From the NCBI GenBank assembly GCA_018222865.1, contig JAAEZM010000001.1, positions 187,457 to 251,456 on the forward strand: 64,000 nucleotides of DNA, in the 5' to 3' direction. Positions 25,220-34,297 of the stretch are shown piece by piece. The stretch's first letter is position 1, and every line of letters starts with the position of its first letter. The notes beneath the pieces were generated by a model. That model ran no database searches. It was not told the origin of the DNA and was given only the letters and a program-made list of their open reading frames with translations. The DNA is from Alphaproteobacteria bacterium (GTDB taxonomy: Bacteria; Pseudomonadota; Alphaproteobacteria; Caulobacterales; Maricaulaceae). Made by a program: the position numbers and the translations under genes.

Positions 25220-26391
25220 CCACTCAACCTTGGTCCATAGGCGTTATAACCACCAGTCGAGCCGATTTCGGCATCTATCGTTCCGTCCTGGAGGCGCTCG
25301 CAGCTGCACCTGATATGGACTATGGGCTGTTCGTCTCCGGCATGCACCTTTCTCCAGAGTTTGGGCTGACAGCAAAGTTGGTTGAGGAGAGCGGTCATCC
25401 AGTCTGGGATAACGTTGAAGGATTGATGTCATCCGACAGCGAAGTTGGAATCGCCAAGTCCATGGGCCTCACTACACTTGGATTTGCTGATGCATTTGCA
25501 CGCCGACGACCGGATGCTCTGATAATACTAGGAGACAGGTTCGAAATGCATGCAGCGGCGCTCGCCGCGCTGCCTTTTCGCATACCGCTAGCCCACATCC
25601 ATGGTGGCGAAGAAACCGAAGGCGCTATCGACAATGTGCTCCGGCATTCGCTGACCAAGCTATCGAATATCCACTTCCCAGCAACGGAACTCTCTGCCCG
25701 CAGAATCCGGGCGATGGGGGAAGGTGCGGATCGGGTTGTCGTCAGCGGCGCCCCTGCTCTCGATGGCCTCGAGAAGATACCATTCTTGTCACGCGACGAA
25801 CTGGCCAGGCGCTTCAACCTTCCCGAGGTTGGCCCTTTCATCCTTGCCACCTATCACCCGGTGACTCTGGAACCGGAACGCAGCTTTGCTGAGCTGGATG
25901 CATTGTGGCAGGCCGTTCGCGATGACCCCGAGCCAATCGTCTTCACGCGCGCGAACGCCGACACGGCGGGCCGAGCGGTCAATCAGAAGCTGGAAGCGTT
26001 CGTGTCGGAAAGGCCGGATCGCACATACTTGGTCGGAACCATGGGAGCGCAGGGCTATTTCTCCGCCATGCGCGCCGCGAGCGTTATGGTTGGCAATTCC
26101 TCGTCGGGGATATTGGAAGCAGCATCCTTTGATCTCCCGGTGGTAAATATCGGAGATCGGCAAAGCGGACGAGAACGATCCACAAATGTTATCGATGTGA
26201 ACGGCGATGAAGCAGCGATCCGTGCCGCACTGGCCGAGGCAAGGTCACCAACGCTGCAAGCACGCGCAAAGGCCAGTAAGAATGTCTACGGAGATGGGAA
26301 TGCCGCCTCGCGTATCGTCGCCGGCTTGCGCACATTCCTCGAAGCCGATCATGGCGTCGCGAAGGCCTTTAGCTTAAGTGAAGGCCAATGA
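25216..26391 (+). CDS. legG: Hydrolysing NDP-HexNAc 2-epimerase, LegG/NeuC type
   Basis: It removes the nucleotide and inverts C2, giving the free diacetamido-trideoxy-mannose (LegG) or ManNAc (NeuC) used by the synthase. The 391 residues show GVITTSRADFGIYRSVL at the start, LGDRFEMHAAALAA, the HIHGGEETEGAIDN loop, a TYHPVTLEPE segment and the nucleotide-binding VGNSSSGILEA with NIGDRQSGRERSTNV. Length and motifs are full. It overlaps both neighbours by four bases, so the three genes are tightly coupled. LegG versus NeuC is decided only by context (legB and legC present). Confidence 0.88.
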   Translation: MTTQPWSIGVITTSRADFGIYRSVLEALAAAPDMDYGLFVSGMHLSPEFGLTAKLVEESGHPVWDNVEGLMSSDSEVGIAKSMGLTTLGFADAFARRRPDALIILGDRFEMHAAALAALPFRIPLAHIHGGEETEGAIDNVLRHSLTKLSNIHFPATELSARRIRAMGEGADRVVVSGAPALDGLEKIPFLSRDELARRFNLPEVGPFILATYHPVTLEPERSFAELDALWQAVRDDPEPIVFTRANADTAGRAVNQKLEAFVSERPDRTYLVGTMGAQGYFSAMRAASVMVGNSSSGILEAASFDLPVVNIGDRQSGRERSTNVIDVNGDEAAIRAALAEARSPTLQARAKASKNVYGDGNAASRIVAGLRTFLEADHGVAKAFSLSEGQ

Positions 26392-27035
26392 GCCCTCGAG
26401 TTGCCATACTAGGCGCAGGAGGACATGCGAAGGTCGTAGCAGACATCCTCTTGTGCATGAGACGCGCTGATACAGCTGAACTCGAAATCGCTGGCTTCAT
26501 CGCACCAGGCGAACAGGGCTGGCTCGACTTGCCATGTCTAGGGGACGATAATGCTTTGCCCGACTTGGTGCGCAATGGCATTGTCACCCACTTCCTGGTC
26601 GGCATTGGTGCCGTGAAGGGCGGTAAGGGGTTGCGGCAAAAAGTCGTGGAGAGCGCAGAGGCCGCAGGCGCCAAACCCTTCACAGCAATCCACCCCAGCG
26701 CGACCATCGGTCATGACGTCGACATCCGTCATGGCGCAACGATCATGGCTCGAACAGCCATAAATCCCGGCTGCCATATCGGGGAGCATGCTGTCGTAAA
26801 TACCGGAGCAACGATCGATCATGATTGCCGTGTGGGCGCTTTCGCTCACATCGCGCCGGGGGTGACGCTATCCGGGGGGGTTGCAATTGGCGTCAACACG
26901 CTGATCGGAGTTGGCTCTACAATTCGCCAGGGCGCGGTTGTCGGAGCCAATACCACTGTCGGTGCTGGTGCTGTCGTTGTTTCAGACCTAGCCGCAGAGG
27001 TGATCGCGGTAGGTTGCCCGGCGAAGCCGCTATAG
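26388..27035 (+). CDS. legH: NeuD/PglD-family sugar O/N-acyltransferase, LegH-type
   Basis: It is expected to N-acetylate the 4-amino group made by LegC. The 215 residues have an N-terminal Rossmann-like half (VAILGAGGHAKVVADIL) and a left-handed beta-helix of hexapeptide repeats from about residue 100 (IGHDVDIRHGATIMARTAIN and following) with the catalytic-type His in NTGATIDHDCRVG. It ends with VIAVGCPAKPL, as in PglD and NeuD. It overlaps legG by ATGA and its stop abuts that of the convergent WbpE-like gene. A run of seven G occurs at 26874-26880 inside the frame. Confidence 0.85.
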   Translation: MSPRVAILGAGGHAKVVADILLCMRRADTAELEIAGFIAPGEQGWLDLPCLGDDNALPDLVRNGIVTHFLVGIGAVKGGKGLRQKVVESAEAAGAKPFTAIHPSATIGHDVDIRHGATIMARTAINPGCHIGEHAVVNTGATIDHDCRVGAFAHIAPGVTLSGGVAIGVNTLIGVGSTIRQGAVVGANTTVGAGAVVVSDLAAEVIAVGCPAKPL

Positions 27036-28163
27036 CTAGCTCAACGCATTTCGGACCGCGTCAATCACCCGTTGCTGGCGCTCACCACCCAGATAGCCAT
27101 CCATCGGCAGGGACACCACCCGGCCGGCAGCGTTCTCTGTAGCATTCAAGCCTTGCGGGCCAACCGGATAAACTGCGTAAGGAGCCTGTTTATGCAATGG
27201 GATAGGATAGTAGACCGCAGTGGGCACACCCTGATCGGCTAGGCTTTTGCGGAACCCATCTCGGTCATCGACTTCGATAGTGTATTGTGCCCATACGGAC
27301 CGCCCGCCATCTATAATCTGGGGCGTTTTGACCAGATCACCGAAGCCGTCAGCATAGCGAAGCGCGGCTATGTTCCGGGCTTCAATTTCGTCCGAAAATA
27401 TCTTGAGCTTTTCGAGCAGGATTGCAGCCTGGATTGTATCCAGTCGCGAATTCATTCCGATACGAGCATATTCGTAACGCTCAGCACCTTCTCCATGGAC
27501 ATGGAAAGACTTCATGAGTGTGTAGTCTTCTTTGGCTTTGGCCAGCACTGCTCCGCCATCCCCATAACACCCAAGCGGCTTCGCTGGATAGAAGCTGATC
27601 GTAACGGCATCGGCCCAGTGCACCGGATGCTTGTCATCCAGCGTACAGCCAAAACCCTGAGCACTGTCTGAAATCAGTCTCAGGCCATATTTCTCAGCTA
27701 TTGCAGCAAGGCGCGGATAATTGGCAGGCTGCCCGAAAAGGTCCACAGCTATAATGACTGCGGGGCGCAGGCGACCTTCCGCCAGAGTAGCTTCGATCGC
27801 TGACTCCAGATGGTCGGGATCCATATTGTAGGTCGAAGGCTCAATGTCGACAAAGACCGGAGACGCCTGCAGCCACGGCACCACCTCGGCTGTAGATGCA
27901 AAGGTGAAACTCGGGACAAAAACCGCATCGCCTTGGCCAATACCCCAGGCCAGAAGAGGTAACATCAACGCGTCTGTTCCATTAGCACACGCCAAAGCCT
28001 CCGGGGCACCGGAAAACTCCTTGAGTTGGCCCTCCAACTCCTGAACCTGAGGCCCCAGAATGTAGCGACCATCGCGCAACACAGAGGCGACTGCGGTTTC
28101 TATCTCCGCCTGAATTCGCGCCCTCTGCGCCTCGAGATCAATAAAGGGAACCATACCGCTCAT
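27036..28163 (-). CDS. WbpE-like DegT aminotransferase
   Basis: A second PLP sugar aminotransferase, 375 residues, more like WbpE (3-keto-UDP-GlcNAcA aminotransferase) than LegC. Recognisable are FIDLEAQRARI, ACANGTDALMLPLLA, DSAQGFG, the lysine in SFYPAKPLGCYGDGGA, NSRLDTIQAAIL and GVPTAVYYPIPLHKQ, the last three matching what I recall of WbpE. I used ATG 28163 (GGAG eight bases before) rather than an in-frame start at 28199. It could cooperate with ugd and one of the Gfo/Idh genes to make a 3-amino uronic acid, but no WbpD or WbpI partner is obvious. Confidence 0.8.
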   Translation of the reverse strand: MSGMVPFIDLEAQRARIQAEIETAVASVLRDGRYILGPQVQELEGQLKEFSGAPEALACANGTDALMLPLLAWGIGQGDAVFVPSFTFASTAEVVPWLQASPVFVDIEPSTYNMDPDHLESAIEATLAEGRLRPAVIIAVDLFGQPANYPRLAAIAEKYGLRLISDSAQGFGCTLDDKHPVHWADAVTISFYPAKPLGCYGDGGAVLAKAKEDYTLMKSFHVHGEGAERYEYARIGMNSRLDTIQAAILLEKLKIFSDEIEARNIAALRYADGFGDLVKTPQIIDGGRSVWAQYTIEVDDRDGFRKSLADQGVPTAVYYPIPLHKQAPYAVYPVGPQGLNATENAAGRVVSLPMDGYLGGERQQRVIDAVRNALS

Positions 28164-28287
28164 GGACCAGACTCCAAACAGATCGACAATTGATGCCAAA
28201 CGTTTACGGGGTTTAAGCCCGGCTCAAAAGTCACAAAAACCGCGCAAATATTTCCAAGTTTTTCTGCGGCACACGGTATAGCTGTGC

Positions 28288-30108
28288 TTACTCCACAGTG
28301 ACTGACTTGGCGAGATTCCTCGGCTGATCCACGTCGGTGCCCTTGAGAACCGCGGTGTGATAGGCGAGTTGTTGAATCGGCGCAGCAACGATCAATGGCT
28401 GGATCAACGGATGAGCCGTTGGCACGAGAAGCGTATGCGCGATATCATCCCCGGCCGCCTCTTTACCCTGAGCATCTGTTATAAGGATGACCTCAGCACC
28501 ACGCGCCGCGACTTCATGCACGTTCGAAATCGTCTTCTCGAACAATGCATCATGAGGTGCGGTAACGATAACAGGTGTTCCGTCTTCGATAAGCGCAATA
28601 GGACCGTGCTTGAGTTCACCAGCCGCATACCCTTCAGCGTGGATATAGCTGATTTCTTTGAGCTTCAACGCGCCTTCCATCGCCAAGGGGTAAAAAGCGC
28701 CCCGCCCAAGATAGAGCGCATCACGAGCATTCGCCAAATGGTGAGCCACGGCGATGATTTGAGGCTCAATTTCGAGCGCTTCATTAATCAAGCGCGGAAT
28801 TTGCATCAACGCGGTCGTGAGCTCGCGCACCTTCTCATCATCGATCGCTTTTCGCTCGTGAGCAACGCCTACGGAAAGGCACGCGAGCGCGGCCAGCTGC
28901 GCAGTAAACGCCTTGGTGGAAGCGACTCCAATTTCCGGTCCAGCGTAAGTGAACGCGGTTTGATCTGCCTCACGGGCAATACTGGACTCTGGTACATTCA
29001 CAAGTGCTGCTGTGCTGGCGCCCTTGCTCTTACAATACCTCAGGGCCGCAAGTGTATCTGCCGTTTCGCCGGATTGGGAAACGACAAGGGCGCGGTCCCG
29101 TTCATTGATGACCGGATCGCGATAGCGGAATTCTGAAGCGATGTCGGTTTCGACCGCCAACCGCGCAATTCCCTCGAACCAGTACTTTGCCACGGCGATC
29201 GCGTAGTACGCGGTCCCACAGGCGGTGCCAACAAGCCGGTTTGTTTCCGCCCACCCGGAGATCTCATCAAGTCGCATGAGACCGGTATCTGTATCGATAT
29301 AGTGGGCAAGAGTTCGAGCAATCGCATCAGGCTGTTCATGGATTTCCTTTTCCATGAAGTGCCGATACTCACCTTTGTCCAGCCCGCCGGCAACTGCATT
29401 CGTAATCCGTTCGGGGCGTTGGACTGCATTGCCAGCGGCGTCGAAAAGCTCAGCAGACCCCGGGCGCAGGATGCACCAGTCGCCTTCGTCCAGATAAACG
29501 ACCCTGTTCGTCCAGGTCGAAAGCGCTATCGCATCTGAGCCCAGGAAGGATTCTTCTTCGGTAACGCCGATCGCTAATGGACTGCCTTCGCGTGCCGCGT
29601 AGATCTGGTCTGGCTGATCCTCGTTGATTGCGGCTATTGCGTAAGCGCCCCTCATACGATTGAGCGACGCCGCAAAGGCTTCTTTCATGGACAAGCCCTG
29701 ATTCAAGCCATCCTGAATGAGGTGAGCAATCACTTCGGAATCTGTTTCGCTTGCGAATGTGTGCCCATTCGAACTGAGCTCCTCACGCAGTTCGCGGAAG
29801 TTCTCAATGATCCCATTGTGGACGATAACCACTTTGCCCGCCTGATGTGGGTGCGCATTCTCGGTCGTCGGCTTCCCGTGCGTGGCCCAACGCGTATGAG
29901 CGATACCAATCACGCCATCACAGGGGTTTTCTGAAACTGCATTTTCGAGATTTACGATCTTGCCTTCGGCGCGGCGGCGCTGCAATGCGCCACCATCGAC
30001 AACGGCGAGGCCCGCCGAATCGTATCCACGATACTCAAGTCGGCGCAATCCATCGAGCAACCGCCCTGACACCATGCTCGCACCAACAATCCCGACAATG
30101 CCACACAT
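28288..30108 (-). CDS. glmS: Glutamine-fructose-6-phosphate aminotransferase (GlmS)
   Basis: It makes glucosamine-6-phosphate from fructose-6-phosphate and glutamine, feeding peptidoglycan, LPS and the GDP-GlcN route. The 606 residues are full length. They include the N-terminal nucleophile Cys2 (MCGIVG), the glutaminase motifs HTRWATHGKP and HNGIIENF, and two SIS domains with SQSGETADTLAAL and STKAFTAQ. The C-terminus DQPRNLAKSVTVE is the classic one. No glmS ribozyme is visible upstream, as expected for a proteobacterium. This is probably the only, housekeeping copy embedded in the sugar locus. Confidence 0.96.
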   Translation of the reverse strand: MCGIVGIVGASMVSGRLLDGLRRLEYRGYDSAGLAVVDGGALQRRRAEGKIVNLENAVSENPCDGVIGIAHTRWATHGKPTTENAHPHQAGKVVIVHNGIIENFRELREELSSNGHTFASETDSEVIAHLIQDGLNQGLSMKEAFAASLNRMRGAYAIAAINEDQPDQIYAAREGSPLAIGVTEEESFLGSDAIALSTWTNRVVYLDEGDWCILRPGSAELFDAAGNAVQRPERITNAVAGGLDKGEYRHFMEKEIHEQPDAIARTLAHYIDTDTGLMRLDEISGWAETNRLVGTACGTAYYAIAVAKYWFEGIARLAVETDIASEFRYRDPVINERDRALVVSQSGETADTLAALRYCKSKGASTAALVNVPESSIAREADQTAFTYAGPEIGVASTKAFTAQLAALACLSVGVAHERKAIDDEKVRELTTALMQIPRLINEALEIEPQIIAVAHHLANARDALYLGRGAFYPLAMEGALKLKEISYIHAEGYAAGELKHGPIALIEDGTPVIVTAPHDALFEKTISNVHEVAARGAEVILITDAQGKEAAGDDIAHTLLVPTAHPLIQPLIVAAPIQQLAYHTAVLKGTDVDQPRNLAKSVTVE

Positions 30109-30221
30109 GCTAAGACCTCTTCAGAACGATTTATCTAGTGATTGGCTACACTCGGGCTGTGACGCCCCAGTAACAAGTTTCGATACAGACTAGGTTTTCT
30201 GCACCCTCATACCGCACGCAC

Positions 30222-31742
30222 CTAAAGTCGCTGGTCGAATTCCCCGATTTCAGGATAGCGCTTGAGCTCGATTTCTATTGCTTCGAAGATCGCCTTAACA
30301 TCATCCGCAGAATTCGGGCTTTCAACCACAACGACGAGGTTCGGCGTATTCGAAGACGCCCTGACCAATCCCCAAGCGCCGTCCTCCAAGGAAAAACGAA
30401 CACCATTCACAGTGTTTACGCTTGAAATCTTTCGCCCAGCAACGGTTTCGCCCTTTGCCGCCTTATCCTGGTATTCAGCAACAATCCGATCGATCACGCC
30501 ATATTTGTCTTCATCGGCACATGCCGGTGACATGGTCGGAGAGCCGTAGCTGACCGGCAAGGCCCGGCGCAAATCCGCCATGGTCTTGTCCGGGTTCCGG
30601 TCCAACATCTGCAAAACCGCTCGAGCTGCGACCAAGCCGTCATCGTAACCGCGGCCGATCGGGTCCTGGAGGAAGAAGTGTCCAGACTTCTCAAAACCCG
30701 CCAGAGCGCCGAGCTCTTTGGAGCGGCGCTTGATGTAGGAGTGCCCGGTTTTGAAGTAATCTGTCTTGCAGCCATGCTCGGCGAGCACGGGATCAATCGC
30801 AAACAGGCCCGTTGATTTTACGTCCACGACGAATGTCGACCCGGGATAAAGCGGCGCCAGGTCACGCGCGAGCATAAGTCCGATCTTATCGGCAAAAATC
30901 TCTTCGCCTTCATTGTCGATGACCCCGCAACGATCGCCATCGCCATCGAAGCCCAGTCCAACATCCGCGCCATGTTCAAGCACAGCATCACGCATGGCGT
31001 GAAGCATCTTCATGTCTTCCGGATTGGGATTATAGCGCGGGAAGGAGTGGTCGAGTTCGCAATCCATTTCGACGACCTCAACGCCCATGGACCGCAAGGC
31101 TTGCGGAACAAAAGCGCCAGCCGTGCCATTTCCGCAGGCCGCCACAACTTTTAAAGGGCGCGAGATTGCGACATCTTTAGATACATCGGCAATATAGCGC
31201 TCGGCGATACCTTCGGCCCGGACATAGCCGCCACCCGATCGGGTTTTACCTTCTCCATTCAGGACAATCGCCTTGAGGCGGCTCATCTCGTCTGGCCCGA
31301 AAGTAAGCGGTCGTGCCGCGCCCATCTTCACGCCCGTCCAACCATTGGAGTTATGGCTCGCCGTGACCATGGCGACACAGGGAATATCAAGGTCGAACTG
31401 GGCGAAATAGGCCGTCGGCGAGAGCGCCAGGCCAATGTCGTGCACTTCAACGCCCGCTGACATCAGCCCGACTTCCAGCGCCTGCTTGACCGACAGGGAG
31501 TAGCTACGAAAATCGTGTCCCACCACGATCTTGGGTTCAACACCCAGTTCATGGATCAGTGTGCCAAGCCCCAAGCCGAGCGTTTGAACCCCGTAGAGGT
31601 TGAGTTCAGACGGCTTGTCAGAAGCAGGATGCCCAAACCACCAACGCGCATCATATTCGCGAAAACCGGTAGGTTTGATGAGTGGCTCGTTTTCGAACCC
31701 CCAAGTATTGGGAGCAAGTTCAGCGTGCGGCTTGGATGACAT
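30222..31742 (-). CDS. manB: Phosphomannomutase/phosphoglucomutase (ManB/AlgC type)
   Basis: It interconverts hexose 6- and 1-phosphates. The 506 residues show the phosphoserine loop TASHNSNG with Ser at 129, the metal loop DGDGDR at 266-271 and the sugar loop GEKSG-like GFEKSGHFF. ATG 31742 is preferred over an upstream in-frame start because GAGGG lies just before it. At about 500 residues it is longer than AlgC (about 460). It may supply mannose-1-P or glucose-1-P for galU and rmlA, or glucosamine-1-P for the PtmE-like enzyme beside the dedicated glmM. Confidence 0.88.
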   Translation of the reverse strand: MSSKPHAELAPNTWGFENEPLIKPTGFREYDARWWFGHPASDKPSELNLYGVQTLGLGLGTLIHELGVEPKIVVGHDFRSYSLSVKQALEVGLMSAGVEVHDIGLALSPTAYFAQFDLDIPCVAMVTASHNSNGWTGVKMGAARPLTFGPDEMSRLKAIVLNGEGKTRSGGGYVRAEGIAERYIADVSKDVAISRPLKVVAACGNGTAGAFVPQALRSMGVEVVEMDCELDHSFPRYNPNPEDMKMLHAMRDAVLEHGADVGLGFDGDGDRCGVIDNEGEEIFADKIGLMLARDLAPLYPGSTFVVDVKSTGLFAIDPVLAEHGCKTDYFKTGHSYIKRRSKELGALAGFEKSGHFFLQDPIGRGYDDGLVAARAVLQMLDRNPDKTMADLRRALPVSYGSPTMSPACADEDKYGVIDRIVAEYQDKAAKGETVAGRKISSVNTVNGVRFSLEDGAWGLVRASSNTPNLVVVVESPNSADDVKAIFEAIEIELKRYPEIGEFDQRL

Positions 31743-31815
31743 TATATATTCCCTCGTCTCGCTCTCTATTAGACAACAGGCGGATCGATGCAAGAGTTAA
31801 GAGGGCAGGTCACAA

Positions 31816-33123
31816 TCAATCAGGACGGCCGATGCTGGTATAAGTGAAGCCCGCCGCGGACATTTCCTCAGGGCTGTAGATGTTCCTAAGGTCGACCATT
31901 ACCGGCGCTTTCATGGTGGACTTCAAACGGCTCAGATCGAGCGCTCGAAATTCATTCCACTCCGTGATGATGACAAGAGCGTCTGCGCCCTCAGCGCAGA
32001 AGTAAGGGCCAGAGGTAAATTCAACGTCCTGGAACAAGTGCTCGGCTTCCACAGTTCCGGCCGGGTCAAACGCTCGCACGCGAGCTCCCGCCTTCTGCAG
32101 TGCGGGGATAATCTCAAGACTCGGCGCTTCACGCATGTCATCCGTATTGGGCTTGAAGGTGAGGCCAAGGATCGCAATCGTTTTTCCGTCGACGTCGCCC
32201 TCACATGCTGCGATTACCTTGTCGGCCATATCCCGCTTGCGGCGATCATTGATATCCACGACCGTCTCGATCAGGCGAACGGGTGAATCGGCATCTTGAG
32301 CAGTGCGCACAAGCGCCAGTGTATCTTTGGGGAAACAGGAGCCCCCATAACCGGGACCGGCATTCAAAAACTTTCTGCCAATTCGATTATCCAAACCGAC
32401 CCCGCGAGCCACTTCCTGAACATTGGCTCCCAGCTTGTCGCACAGGTCCGCGATCTCATTAATAAAGGTGATCTTCATCGCCAAGAATGCGTTTGCTGCA
32501 TACTTGATCAACTCCGAGGTACGCCGCGCGGTAAATATTATTGGCGTCTCGTTCAAATAGAGCGGCCGGTAAAGCTCCGTCATTACGGCTCGAGCGCGCT
32601 CGTCATTGGTTCCAACAACTACGCGGTCCGGACGCTTGAAATCGTCAATGGCCGCCCCTTCGCGCAGAAACTCCGGATTGGACACCACGGAGAAGTCGGC
32701 GTCGGGCCGAGCTTCGCGAATAATACGCTCGACTTCATCTCCGGTCCCTACTGGAACAGTCGATTTGGTGACGACCACTGTATGGCCATCCATCACCTGA
32801 GCGATTTCTTTCGCCGCAGCATAGACATAAGTCAAATCCGCGAATCCGTCGCCGCGACGAGAGGGCGTGCCGACAGCGATGAAGACCGCATCAGCTTCTC
32901 GAACGGCGTCTGTCAGATCCTGGGTAAAGTGGAGACGGCCCTCACGAACACCGCGTTGAACCAAGAGATCCAATCCCGGTTCGTAAATTGGAATGCCACC
33001 CGAGTTTAGCGTTTCGACTTTGGCGGCGTCCTTGTCGACACATGTGACGTCATGACCGAAATCAGCAAAACACGCCCCGGACACAAGTCCTACATATCCG
33101 GTTCCGATCATCGCAACGCGCAT
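31816..33123 (-). CDS. ugd: UDP-glucose 6-dehydrogenase
   Basis: It oxidises UDP-glucose twice to UDP-glucuronate with NAD. The 435 residues have the Rossmann start IGTGYVGLVSG, VGTPSRRGDGFADL, STVPVGTG, NPEFLREG, ELIKYAANAFLA and the catalytic Cys263 in GPGYGGSCFPKD, then GLTFKPNTDDMREAPS. It lies in a leftward run between the acyltransferase and manB. Together with galU (source of UDP-glucose) and the UDP-GlcA 4-epimerase at 36.6 kb it gives UDP-GlcA and UDP-GalA for the surface glycan. Confidence 0.95.
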   Translation of the reverse strand: MRVAMIGTGYVGLVSGACFADFGHDVTCVDKDAAKVETLNSGGIPIYEPGLDLLVQRGVREGRLHFTQDLTDAVREADAVFIAVGTPSRRGDGFADLTYVYAAAKEIAQVMDGHTVVVTKSTVPVGTGDEVERIIREARPDADFSVVSNPEFLREGAAIDDFKRPDRVVVGTNDERARAVMTELYRPLYLNETPIIFTARRTSELIKYAANAFLAMKITFINEIADLCDKLGANVQEVARGVGLDNRIGRKFLNAGPGYGGSCFPKDTLALVRTAQDADSPVRLIETVVDINDRRKRDMADKVIAACEGDVDGKTIAILGLTFKPNTDDMREAPSLEIIPALQKAGARVRAFDPAGTVEAEHLFQDVEFTSGPYFCAEGADALVIITEWNEFRALDLSRLKSTMKAPVMVDLRNIYSPEEMSAAGFTYTSIGRPD

Positions 33124-33211
33124 GGCACTTCTCCTTGAATTCGACGGCAGACGGTATCGCCGCTAGGTGGCCCCGGCGCAAGGGCTGATTCCATAAAGCG
33201 CCATAGGCCAG

Positions 33212-34297
33212 CTAGTGGCTATGAAAGCGTTTGATGATCGACTTGCCGACCGCCAGGGCCGGGCGCTCGAAACCATGGTGCGCAATCGCGGACATGATCA
33301 AAACCAAAATAAAACCAAGCGGATAGAAAATCAAACTATCCAGGAGTGCTCCATCAATTCTTGGCACCAATAAACGGGCTAAAACATCCAGAACAAGTGT
33401 ATGCCCCAAATAAAGCGCGTAGGACCAGTCCCCGATCGCGACCAAGATACTCGGCAATTTCGGCTTCAGCGCCAGAAAACACCAACAAAGGCCTACTGCA
33501 AACGGAGCGAACACAGCGACCCGGACCCCAACATTTTCAAGTCCCGGCAATCCGGTGGAACCGGTATAGATCAGTCCCAGGATCAATCCGGAAACGGTAG
33601 TGACGACGGCCAATACTCCGAAGCGCTCAAAGCGCTTACGCCACTCAGCAAGCGCGACGCCTGCCAGAAAGAGTAAATTGAACGGGCTAATCATGAGCTG
33701 GAACAGCGGATGTTCGTTCCGGTCCGGGATCACAAGCCCAATGAGAGTGATCAGGAGCCAGGCTGACGCCATGTGGACGCGCCAGCGAACCGGGAAGGCG
33801 AGAAAAACCGCATAAGTGAGATAGAAATAGAGCTCGTGCGTTAGCGTCCAGGCTACAGGGAGAAGCGGCGCCTCGTTGCCCGGCCAAAGCGTCAGTGTCC
33901 GCACCCAATCCGTTTCGGCCATGACTGGCCCCAAACTACGCCCCAGGACAAGCCAATAGCCCAGCATAGCGCCCAGCGTGAACACCCAGTACATCGGGAA
34001 AATGCGGTTCAGACGATGGAGGTAGAAAACTGGGTCGACGCCACTGTGATCGCGGTACAGGGTATGGATGATGAAACCAGAAATGACGAAGAAAACGTCG
34101 ACCCCGGCGAAGCCGAAATACATGTAATCACCGAACGCGGTGTCGGAGAAAAAGCGCCCCTCGTTCTGATGCGCATGCCCAAGAAAAACCAGAAGAACGG
34201 CAATCGCTCGAAGATACTGAACTTCGACGATTGTCTGATGCCCGTGCTTCACCAGCTTATCCAGCGGCCTGCGTAGCGATCGCTGATTTGACGTCAT
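33212..34297 (-). CDS. Membrane acyltransferase family 3 (OafA-like)
   Basis: An integral membrane O-acyltransferase that probably acetylates a surface sugar. The 361 residues contain about ten hydrophobic segments and the family motifs [15 protein letters not shown] (near residue 30), [13 protein letters not shown] and [14 protein letters not shown] later [19 protein letters not shown] has the conserved Glu. The annotated ATG (34297) lies inside the end of glmM, overlapping it by about 40 bases. A GTG close to the glmM stop would give a shorter protein starting just before the first helix, so the start is open. Confidence 0.85.
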   Translation of the reverse strand: MTSNQRSLRRPLDKLVKHGHQTIVEVQYLRAIAVLLVFLGHAHQNEGRFFSDTAFGDYMYFGFAGVDVFFVISGFIIHTLYRDHSGVDPVFYLHRLNRIFPMYWVFTLGAMLGYWLVLGRSLGPVMAETDWVRTLTLWPGNEAPLLPVAWTLTHELYFYLTYAVFLAFPVRWRVHMASAWLLITLIGLVIPDRNEHPLFQLMISPFNLLFLAGVALAEWRKRFERFGVLAVVTTVSGLILGLIYTGSTGLPGLENVGVRVAVFAPFAVGLCWCFLALKPKLPSILVAIGDWSYALYLGHTLVLDVLARLLVPRIDGALLDSLIFYPLGFILVLIMSAIAHHGFERPALAVGKSIIKRFHSH

